From Datura wrightii (taxonomy: Eukaryota; Streptophyta; Magnoliopsida; Solanales; Solanaceae): DNA of 64,000 nt. The position numbers were made by a program, and so were the translations under genes. Location of the stretch: assembly GCA_035772735.1 (NCBI GenBank), contig JASDFA010000007.1, forward strand, positions 147,373,001 to 147,437,000, given 5' to 3'. Under the pieces are notes generated by a model, which saw nothing but the letters and a program-made list of their open reading frames with translations, searched no databases and had not been told where the DNA came from. This document shows positions 35,841 to 47,200 of the stretch, one piece after another. Position 1 is the first letter of the stretch. Each line of letters begins with the position of its first letter.

Positions 35841-37013
35841 ATGGAGACTTTCTTGTTCACCTCAGAATCAGTCAACGAAGGGCATCCCGACAAGCTCTGT
35901 GACCAGGTTTCAGATGCCATTCTTGATGCTTGCCTAGAACAAGACCCAGAGAGCAAGGTTGCATGTGAAACCTGCACAAAGACAAACATGGTCATGGTCT
36001 TTGGAGAGATTACAACCAAGGCCAAGGTGGACTATGAGAAGATAGTACGTGACACTTGCAGAGGCATTGGGTTCACCTCAGCTGATGTTGGCCTTGATGC
36101 TGACCACTGCAAAGTCCTTGTCAACATTGAGCAGCAGAGCCCTGATATTGCCCAAGGAGTCCATGGCCATCTTACCAAGAAACCAGAAGAAATTGGAGCT
36201 GGTGACCAAGGTCACATGTTTGGCTATGCCACAGATGAAACTCCTGAACTCATGCCCCTTACTCATGTTTTGGCTACTCAGCTTGGTGCCAAGCTTACCG
36301 AAGTGAGGAAGAACAAGACTTGCCCATGGCTCAGACCTGATGGCAAGACACAAGTTACAGTTGAGTACAAAAACGACAATGGTGCTATGGTCCCTGTTAG
36401 AGTTCACACCGTTCTCATCTCGACTCAACATGATGAAACTGTCACAAATGATCAGATTGCCAAGGACTTGAAAGAGCATGTGATCAAGCCCGTGATTCCA
36501 GCTAAGTACCTTGATGACAAAACCATCTTCCACCTCAACCCATCAGGTCGTTTTGTGATTGGTGGTCCACACGGAGATGCTGGACTCACTGGCAGGAAAA
36601 TTATCATAGACACTTATGGAGGTTGGGGTGCTCACGGTGGAGGTGCCTTCTCAGGGAAAGATCCTACCAAGGTGGACAGGAGTGGTGCTTATATCGTGAG
36701 ACAGGCAGCAAAGAGTGTTGTTGCTGCAGGACTTGCTCGCCGCTGCATCGTCCAGGTTTCTTATGCAATTGGTGTGGCGGAACCACTCTCCGTGTTTGTT
36801 GACACTTACAAAACCGGAACCATTCCAGACAAGGATATTTTGGCTCTGATCAAGGAGAACTTTGACTTCAGGCCTGGAATGATGTCAATTAACCTTGACT
36901 TGAAGAGAGGAGGCAACTTCAGGTACCAGAAGACTGCTGCTTATGGTCACTTCGGCCGTGATGACCCTGATTTCACCTGGGAGACTGTCAAGCCCCTCAA
37001 GCCTAAAGCTTGA
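35841..37013 (+). CDS. SAMS: S-adenosylmethionine synthetase
   Basis: Intronless coding region for 390 residues, the usual length of plant enzymes. It condenses methionine with ATP to S-adenosylmethionine, releasing phosphate and diphosphate; the product feeds methylation and ethylene and polyamine synthesis. The family motifs are intact: GHPDK (14-18) in the first methionine/ATP-binding part, GAGDQGHMFGYATDE (119-133), HLNPSGRFVIGGPHGDAGLT (231-250) and the glycine-rich P-loop GGGAFSGKD (266-274). The start at METFLFTSESVNEG is the standard N-terminus, and the leader-intron acceptor lies six bases before it. Cytosolic; works as a dimer or tetramer with Mg2+ and K+. The sequence looks fully functional. 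Several paralogues exist in Solanaceae; I do not assign which one this is. Confidence 0.98.
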   Translation: METFLFTSESVNEGHPDKLCDQVSDAILDACLEQDPESKVACETCTKTNMVMVFGEITTKAKVDYEKIVRDTCRGIGFTSADVGLDADHCKVLVNIEQQSPDIAQGVHGHLTKKPEEIGAGDQGHMFGYATDETPELMPLTHVLATQLGAKLTEVRKNKTCPWLRPDGKTQVTVEYKNDNGAMVPVRVHTVLISTQHDETVTNDQIAKDLKEHVIKPVIPAKYLDDKTIFHLNPSGRFVIGGPHGDAGLTGRKIIIDTYGGWGAHGGGAFSGKDPTKVDRSGAYIVRQAAKSVVAAGLARRCIVQVSYAIGVAEPLSVFVDTYKTGTIPDKDILALIKENFDFRPGMMSINLDLKRGGNFRYQKTAAYGHFGRDDPDFTWETVKPLKPKA

Positions 37014-37078
37014 GAGCGAATTCCCACTCTCAAGTTTGCCTACCAATATTCCTGTGCCTATTATTCTTGTTGCGGACC

Positions 37079-37084
37079 AATAAA
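37079..37084 (+). terminator. Candidate polyadenylation signal of SAMS
   Basis: AATAAA 66 bases after the stop, in a T-rich 3' region. Further T-rich sequence continues to about 37330, so longer 3' ends are possible. Confidence 0.4.
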
Positions 37085-38278
37085 CAAGCTTCATTGAGTA
37101 AATTGTTATCCAATTTTTACATTCAAGGCGCTATCGAGTGGAGGGAGACCGAAGGGAAGTGTCTACATACTTTCAGGGATTCTGAGAGCTCCAAGCAATT
37201 AATCCTGTTGGTTTTTTTTTTTTTTTTAAGTACTTAATGTCGATGTGACCTGCGTTAATTCATTTGTGATATCCTCACATACGAACAAGTTCTATTGTCA
37301 TTGTGTTCATTTATCTAATGAGAAATGCAGTATGTTGAACTATTCGTTCTGCCTTCTTTCTATGGTGAGAGGGTCTATCATGAGATGTTTAGTCTGATTG
37401 CGTGACACTATTTTCCCTACAGCTGGAAAACTATATGATGATGAACTGAAATCTTGAAAGTTGTAACAGCATAAGCAAAATCCAGTAAAATTAAAATGTC
37501 AAACTATATCTGTCATTTTATTTTTATTTTTGGTGTAAAGAAAATTATGTAACTGATAAATTGAAAATTAAGTTCCTTATAAGAACTTCTTGTAAGAGGA
37601 TCAATCCAATCCAAACAGCCTCAAAGTACTTCTTGCAAGAGGAACAAGAGTTTTTGCTTTGTTGCACTGTAAATAGGGTGGTCAGCATTCCCTTAAAGGT
37701 TGATAATACACTGTTATCATTTAAAATATATATATAATCGAATCTCGTTAGTTATAACATTATTTAATTATAAGACTTTATTTTCTTTCAGAATCTATTT
37801 TTCATTACTCTTAAGGCATGCAGCTTTTCACTTTTAGAACAAAAAAATAGAATTAAGAATCAAGGATGGAAGCACAGTCAAATTCTCTATAACGGTGTCG
37901 TTTTGTCTGGACATCTTTTTGTTGTTGTAGAGAATATATCATAACATGAAAATCAATTTCAAAGAGAACTTGATAGTGAAATATTATTACAGAGAATAGT
38001 TGTTATAGAGACGTCTGACCGTATAGAATGCTAGTTGTTATAAAGTTGCAGTTAGATTGTTCTGAAATATATGTGCTTCTGAGTCTTGATGTGGTGATTA
38101 CATACACCCCATTGACACAATAGAGTCGCAATTTGTACAGTTTGTACTAAAAATTGAAATGTTGCTCGTGCTTTCTTTGTCATGTCCATCATACTCCTCA
38201 AGTGTCACATGGAATTTACAACCCTTTCCTTTAGACTGTTTTCGTGTATCGCCATGGTCTTCAGCAGAGTGGAAAACT
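37085..38278. other. Convergent intergenic region
   Basis: Lies between the 3' ends of SAMS (+) and the FAD-synthase-like gene (-) and presumably contains both 3' UTRs. No gene seen. Confidence 0.6.
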
Positions 38279-41200
38279 CTAAGGTCGCTCAGTTTCAGAC
38301 AATGCACCAGGATGAAAATTCTGGCACAATGATTGAGAAGCTGCCTCTATTCTTGTTGGATCCTACAGTAACACAGAAAATACTACTGAACTTGATACAG
38401 AATAATGTGATCTTCAAAACCATGTGACTGGCATCTCACAGTAAAAATTTCTTACCTTTCCTTCAAATCTAATTAGAAGAGGGCCTTTTCTTGATCTTCG
38501 ATAACCTCCTTCATGTTAAAGGAAAAAGGAATGATTTAATATGAGATTCTTTTCTAACAAAAAAAAAAAAGGAAAGGAGTGGGAGTAAGCGGCAGGTCAT
38601 GTAAACCATCAACCTTGGAAGTGATATTAACGACTTACCGATGTAGAGATCAGGAAATTGTAGGCAAAGCTTCGACAGAGGTTGAGCAACTTCAACCTGT
38701 ATTGGGAGCTAGTAATTAGTAATTTGCACAGTGCGCTATAAACGAAACATGTTAACAGGAGACTATTTTACAAAGATATCCCCTTTTAATATAACAATAA
38801 GGTAACTTCCAAAGCTCCTTTCTTCAGCTGGTGTGCAGGAGAGCACTTTTGTTTCCCCTTCACCTTAACAAGGGGTTTTCATGAATAGGGATTTCCCGCC
38901 AGCAGTCTTCTCTTCCTATCACTTCACTTACATTATAAAGACTCATCTAAAAGGAGGAAAAGCAAAACGATGGAGTCAATGACGTTGCATTCCACAGTTC
39001 TAGAAGGTAATCTATATGTTTTCCAAATCCAGGAAGAAAAATACTACACAGAATGTTGTACACTATTCGAGTGATAGAGATCTGAAGTTCACTCTGATCT
39101 GATACCTTTTGGCTGCAACAAGTCTACCTAATGCTTCATTCACATAATTTGAGTCCTAGTTGGTTGTGTTAAGGGTCATGTACCAGACTTATCAGTAATT
39201 CATTTTGTTTTCTTCACTCCTTCATTGCTATTAGGAAGGATTTGTGATGAGTAATTTTATGTTCACAAGGATTTGACACTTTTCCAGGAAAATGTTGAAG
39301 AGCATAATTTGGTAAAACGAGAAGAATTCCAATAAGATGGTTCCCAAACAACTAGATCAATCTGTAATGACATCTAGCATCTTTTACATCATGAGAAACA
39401 CGAAGTTCTACCATCCCAGGAGATTGGAAGAAACAAAACTTGAAAGGCCAATTATTAATGCACCTGGATAAAGAGTTAAAGATATACATATGATATAATC
39501 ATAGCAAACCAGTTGGGCATTACTTAAGGATATATACGATAATCAAGAGATCTTGATTTCTGTAATTACAGAAGAAATAAAGATCACATATCAACAAGAA
39601 AAGGATTCAAATAAGGAAAACAAAGAAATCTAAGAAAGGGTTGCAGAACACTTACATCAGAAAGAGTTGTCGCCAAGCATTTTGAAACAAATGGTGCCAT
39701 CAATACCAAGTCACCATGAGATTTAAATGAATCAATCAGACAATGCCACTGTAGGTCCAGTTCAGCAACATTCGTTGCAGTAAGAATGATCACATTACGG
39801 CACTTAATCTACAAAAGAGAAAACACAAGCTAAAAATATAAAGGTTCAAACTTAAGTATCATAAACTCATCGGTTAAAGAGCAATAACTATATAGTAAGA
39901 CATGAAATAGCTCTATGTAATCAAAAGAATGAATATAAAAGATATATGAGATGTTGAAGGAAGTGAGGCAAAGACAAAGCTGAGTTCACTATCATTGATC
40001 TATTTCTTCCAAGTAATTAAACTGTTGACGACTCTGAAACAACAGAATAGCATGTTAGTGCTATGTAAGAACATTCAACATGACTTTCACATGAGTATAG
40101 GTCTAGTTTTTATACTTCCTAAAATCATCAAAGTTCAATGCCACAGACTCCTCCTCCATTCTTAATATATAAAATTGTCTAGTTTGAAAACTTGGACGGC
40201 GAGTGGAAAAGGATAAATTCTGGTGAAGAATTACTGCAGCAACACTCATTAGAAATATCAAGAGTAAAACCTTACATCAACCAAAGAGCAAAAGAAAGTG
40301 CAAGGGAAAATATCTTGCAGAGTGGAAATGAAAAAAAAAACTTCATGAAAGCAGAGAAATGCTACAGTTCATTGGGTTCCTAAAAGGATTTCTGGTGATG
40401 CCCAGTTCACAGTAGAGGATTTGAAGGATCCATTATTAAATACCTAAGATATATGCCAACCAAAATGTACATACTGACAGAAAGGATCATTACAGCGCGT
40501 CATAGAAATTAATATCTAAATGAAATATGCTTTTCCATTTTGCATAGTGGACCATGGTAGGAGCTTAGACCTTTAGGAAGACTGATTTAGGGCCAGAAAA
40601 CGTACTAAGCTTCAAATGCTAATTTATTAGACGTGTGCACATTGAAGAGGGAAAAGAAAATGGGTCAAAAATTTAAGTCCAGCTAAACAGATGGTGAACC
40701 ATTAATCAATTCAGGAATCATTTTTAAAAACTAAAGGATGATCAAGCAATAATCTGTTTTAGAAGTTAGGTTATCTCTGACTGAAATTTAACCTTGGATA
40801 GTATCCCTATATTTATCTTTGTATGACATCCCTGTTCAACTTACAACTAAATACAACATAGTCAAGTCCAAAAATTTGGAAACCAAAAAGAATATTGTGA
40901 AAAGATGAACAAGAATATTGAACCTTAAAATTTCACTTAATGCTACTAAACAATCCTGTAAAGCTGGATATGAAAGTTTTTCACACAACATAACAAGTAA
41001 CTCAAAAGAAATATGACTACTTGAGAATAAATTCCAACAATATCTACTCTAAGAAGAGGCATCAAGTTAGAGAATAAAATAATCGTAATAGCCATCCAAT
41101 CTCAGACAACGCCACACATACCAAAGGCACAGACAGCTGTTCATGATGCAACAATTCTGTAATACCCTCAGGCAACTGTGCCATCTGTAGTCAGAAAAGA

Positions 41201-44200
41201 AACAAGAATTTAATTCTTTTAGGCAGAGAAGCTATAATTGTTGGAATGTCACAAATCATAAATTTAATGACATTTGAAATATAAAAAGAACACATTAGTT
41301 TAGTTTCTGATTCATTGCACTATTTTCTATCTTTCAGAGTCAGAAGATCGTATACATCAGCTACACTAAGGTTCATGATTCTGAATTAGAGATATACCAA
41401 GAATATCTTGACAAGTGTTCTAGATCAGTCTCGGACAAAATTATCAAGCCACCAATTTTATCTTGCAGGGTCTAAATTATCAAGTCAGTAAAACTCCATG
41501 TGATATTGAAATATTTCATTCCCCCAGCAGTGAAACATGAAATGCATTTGCAAAGACTGATTCACCCTGTAGCACCAAAGAAATAATTTTTCCTGTCTTC
41601 TCTTCCTTCAGCTGGTATTAGACATTAAAGCACATGTTTAGGTCACTAGGAGCCTCGAATATTTAGCGTTTTGTATACAAGGACCATACTGAAGCAGGCT
41701 CAGCATTTCAGTCATCAGTAAATGAAGATGCAGAAATGCAATTTCTGAAGTTCCAAGAACAAGTCTGGTCTTGTGAACCCAAGGAGCTCTGATATTTCCT
41801 TCTCAATCAACACCAAACCCAACATGAGGAGCTTTTCTACCAAATTTCTAAATTTCTATAAGTGGGCAAAAACACAAAATTGGATTCCCTCGATTAGCAC
41901 TATATGCTCGTTCTTTAAATTACTATAGGTACTACATAAAATATACTATATTTATTTTACTCTTTGCACATGTACATGTAATAAAAACCTCAGAACCTGT
42001 GGAATTTTGTAATGAATATGACTTAACCTCATTTTTGTCGCCAGTGCATTTTTCACCAATCAGGTGCCTTAAATATTCTTCAAATTCTTCATCAGGAGCC
42101 TGCAAAATGAAGCTATGAGAACATTACAGATACTGATACATTTTACGAAGCGGAATATGAAAATAACAATTTTAAAAAATACTGTTGCATCATTTAGATA
42201 AGTAAGATGCTTATACAGTGGACCCTCAGACTAACTCAACTGCAAGAGTTAGCTCATGTGGTAAGGATTGCCCAAGATCATATAAGGGGACAACAAACCA
42301 TTCCTTCAACCAATGTGGGACGTTCTAACACAGGGACGCCCAAAGCTGAAGGAGCCTGGACAATACAATATGGGCCTCAACATTGGGTAAACCAAAAATA
42401 GGAATAGGTCAAGCCTTGATACCATGTTAAGAATATGGATCTTGGATTAATTCACCCCAAAAGCTAGGTCATGGGGCGAGTATATTTCAATACAACATAA
42501 GGAGACAACAATCCATTCCTTCAATCATTGTGGGACATTCTAACATATTACATGACGCAGTTACTTTAAAAGCAGCTTTTGTGAATCTTCAATTTTTTGA
42601 TACAATTTCTAGACGTATTTATATAATTATAAACCATAATTGAAAACGGTATAGCCGGATATTTACATTTACATTATACATATTTATGGAGACATCTAGC
42701 CATCCAGCTAACTTTATCTTGGCAATTTAGTGATATACGTCTGACCATCTATCTCATCATTGTGTTTTCTTATTTACTAAATTTAACATTGGTCTCTTTG
42801 GAACTTTTAACATGATCTTCCAGCACTGAATAAAAGAAACAAAGGTAACAAATTGCAGTTTCAAGTATGTCTTTTTTAAAAGCACAAATGGACACTAGCC
42901 CATTGGTGAAAAAATTTAAAACAAAGCCGATGGTGTTCCAGATGCATGCTCCACCAAGTGTGTGACATGTGCCATGTCCTCATGTCAGACAAAGACATGG
43001 CAATCATTAGAGTATATCTGAGAGAATTTATTCCTATTTCCTATAATATCTTACAAGCAATACAAACTTGTGATATGAAGCTTGCTGAAAGGGATGAATC
43101 ATTTGAAAGCTATTAGCACACTAAGTCGTGGAACATTAAGTAGCAGGAAGATCTGGTAAATCTATATTACATACCATGCGAACACCAAAAGCTTTTGCAA
43201 CTCCAGCTACGGTGACATCCGAATGCAATGGACCTACCCCACCATATATAAATACCTGCAGTGAACAGTTTTGGAATATATATGTTAAAACAGGCAGGCA
43301 GTACTCTCTCTCTCACACACACACACAACAGGCTGGTGCACATATATCAAACATGCCCTGCAAAAGCTATGAAACAATTCAATAAATATATCCATACCGA
43401 CAAAAACATTTACCATATCATTTGTGGATTTCTGCCTCTCAACTTCCTCAGCCACAGAATCTATCTGAATATGAAAAGGATGTGATTAGGAACAGAGGCT
43501 AGCATAAAGTTCATTTAATAAATGCTGAAGGTCCATCAAACATTTAACTATCAAGGTGGAAATTGAGCAGAAACTGACTTCAACTTAACAGTAAGTTATA
43601 AAAAAAAAAAACAATGCTGCTCCAGAAAAGTAATGCAGCAGATTGTTCTACCTAAAAGTTGGCTCAGCATGGTCGTGAAAATATTTCAATCGCTAGGAGA
43701 TCCTGAAGCTTATTATAGAGACAAATTTTGATACTTTTCTATATAATTTTTGGAGTCACTTTCTGGCGTTTATAACTCAATCTGTTCCCAGTTGTTAGCT
43801 GCAGAAAAGTAATGCAGCACACTGTTCTACTTAAAAGTTGGCTCAGCATGGTCGAGAAAATATTTCAATTGCTAGGAGATCCTGAAGCGTATTATAAAGA
43901 CAAACTTTGATGCTTTTCTATATAATTTTTGGAGTCACTTTCTGGCGTTTATAACTCAATCTGTTTTCAGTTGTTAGTTGATTTCAGTGTGCATCAACTT
44001 GCACTACTTATCTGCCTTCATTATTTTTGCTGCAAGCTGTATTGCTGAAAAAGTTGCACAGAATACATGGCAAAAGAAAACAAAAGGGATGTACGGTAAC
44101 TCTTCTAGTATCTATCAGAAACCCAACTTCCAATCAAAATCGAATGTCAAGTTCATGCTTACCACATAATTGAAAAAGAAGCAGAAATTATACAAGCCGT

Positions 44201-47200
44201 CAAGTGATAATTATTACTAACATCATTTCGAGTGACAGCAAGCAGTGATGCTGCCCAGCCAATAGTATGGAGCTTTCTACACAACACAGACCCCAACTTG
44301 TCCTCTACAGTGCCAAACCTGAGCTACGGAACCAAGAGAAACACATCAGATATGTAAGCAACGACAAATAGCAGAAAGGTCATATTTCAGGGTTTTACTA
44401 CAATATTATTTGCAGGGTATCAATTCTCTGTCACAGATAGATGATGTGCTAACTGAAAAGATATAGTTTATTGCATTAGATAGAGCGCCATATCAACATA
44501 TACTAATAAACAAAACGAATATATCTACTTAGACAAATGAAAATTAAAAGAATTGAGGACGCCTCTACCTGTTCAGCTGATCTCCTAATATACATCACAA
44601 TTTGTTAATATAACATGTAAACCAGACTCCATCATCATGCACTCCCCTCGTTGTGTAACAATCCTCATAGATGCAATATAGCAAAACTACCAAAAGTATT
44701 CAGCACCACTAAAGGATGGAAAAACTCTGAAACAAGCCTTGTGAATATCAAAGGACCATGTTGTTTAGACGCCAAATAACCTCCTTGGTTCCTGTTCAAT
44801 TCTCAAATAAAAAGTTTTACCTAGAGAGAAATACACATTTTGAAGCAGAGGATAACTTATTCTCAAAGATCTGCTATGAACAATAGGTTCTGGACAACTA
44901 TGTGATTGCAGAAGTGATCCAATGCAGGACATCAATTACCCCAAATGATTCGGTTTTGTTAAAAACAACACAAATAAAGTTCGAGTTGAATATCCAATAA
45001 GAAGAGAATCAGAAAGTCGCATATATACTCCAGACAGATTGATTTTAGCTTCCAAAGAAGAAATACTTGAAACCAAATATCAAGAAGAGATGTATAAGGA
45101 ACCAAAAAGAAAAAAGAACAGATTAGCTGAAAATGCACCGAAACTTGGAAATAATAACAAGAAGCCTCAGATGAACATCACCATGATACTAGGATTATCA
45201 GATCTAAAGGTCTAGAGCCAATAACTTACAAAATTTCATCTCCCACAGCTATGATTGAGGCAGTAAGCATACTATTGGAATTCAAATCCTCGATTTTCAG
45301 TCCATTGCTGATGGAAGATAATTGCCCACAAACTGGATAAGAGTACTTCTTTACCCTTCCAGCTCTTTCCAGCCTCCCATCAGCAAGTAAATAAGCTGGC
45401 CTAAACTTTTGTTCGCTGTTGTTGTCATTCTTGATGCACAATAGTGCATTAGGAACAGTGTCATTGATGCTCCCAATTGAAGTATACCTATGGAATCAGT
45501 AAGATAAATAGAATGCTCAAATAAATGCAGGTACACCTCTGTAAGTAAGTTGAACTTGCAAAGTAAAAGTTATCACTACAACTTCATAAGAGCAAATATG
45601 TCACAGATTTTAGTATAAATCTCAAAAATGTATCTCTTTATCATGCTGCTGAATGAAGAATCATCATAAAGAATTTTGAAGTAACATAATTGAGAAATTA
45701 CCCCTGATCATAAAGGCTGCAGTACCGAACCTTGCAAACCAAAAGGAAGGCCCATACATCTCTGCCATATCAAACTTAATAGATTAGTCATTATAATTGT
45801 AAAAAAAATAAGAAACAAACAGAAGAATAGAATATTGCCTTTCAAAAAAAAAAACTAGACGAACATTTTCCATGGAAAAGTAAAACAAAACTCTACAAAA
45901 GTTAAACACAAGATGATGCTAACTCAAAAGGGCGAGCAGTAAATAAAATTCTACTGCATAACTACATGCAGAGAAATAAGATAATGCCTAGGCATTTGTT
46001 CTTCAGCAACATCACGAGTCAGATTGAATTGACTCAAAGTTTTCTTCATTTACTGAATATTGGAAAGAAACAGGTCCAAACGGAGTGAAACTGATAGTGA
46101 AGATTCATACAGCCAACCAGAACTAGCTTGGGGTTGAGGCATTGTTGTTGTTGAGTTGTTCCAAAAAGACTGTCCATGTCCGATCTTGGTACTAGCGAAG
46201 AATTGATAACATAATTTTAAGTCCATTTAAAGCTTGAGGCCTAATTCAAAGTATAGACTTACTTTATAAGAAAACAACATACAATCTATAAACCTTCATT
46301 AACATATACAGTCACCGAAATACAGTAGCCAATAAGACCATCACCACTTCCCATGAGAAATAACAAATAATAATACACTAAAGCATATATGATAGTGCAA
46401 CATGAGATAATCTTTAACATAGCATAAGGCTCTCTATTCGAATTGCAGACTTTAAACCTTTTATTTCCTGGGCCTCATATCAAACTTTAAATTCAACCTA
46501 AATAATCGCCAATTTCAGAAGCTAACTCAAGTAGTTTGAAGTCCATTTCCATCCTCCAAGCTATATTCAGAGGAACTTAAATGTTGATGTGTTTCACCAA
46601 AATAGCACTTCTTTAAGCATAAATTTCTCATAAATACATTCTTTGGCATTTAGCACGTATTCTTAATATAACTCAAGCACTTTAAAAATGTTTTGCCTCT
46701 TCTTATCCCTTAGCAAATTCCTTTTCTTTTTGTAATAACCAAGTAATCCCCAGTGAATTAGCTGGACCGAGCCCAATTGACCCATATTTGGGGGAATATG
46801 GATCCACCCCTCTACCTCGCTCCCACGTAAGTATCAAGCTCCTTGTCTGTGGCAAGGTTAGAGCTCGCGACGCGCATTCTATCCGCCCATCCCATGAATA
46901 TTTAGGTTAAACCAAATCCCCCGAGGCTATTATCCTTTAGCAAGTTCTTGTTAGCTCCATTAGGATTAATTGGTCTAAAATCCTTACTTGCAGATGCAAC
47001 CTTTGTTTATATTCCTTGAAAAAATAAGTCTCGATCTTGATCCCAACTATCAAAGGATTCAAAAGCCACTACCCCAGCACTTCAAGTTCTCCAACTTTAG
47101 ATGCGAGTGCAACCATACATATACATAGTAATTCAATAATAAGAAATCATATAAGGAGGGTTTATTAGGTGTAGTCTAACCTGTATGACCAATCCAAAAT

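Noticed and set aside
36078..36533. 151-codon minus-strand frame inside SAMS
   Set aside because: It is the antisense shadow of a strongly conserved coding region.
38509..38638. Possible U12-type intron (TTCCTTTAAC near the acceptor) between exons 14 and 15
   Set aside because: The donor is GTAAGTCG, a normal U2 site, not the GTATCCTT of U12 introns.
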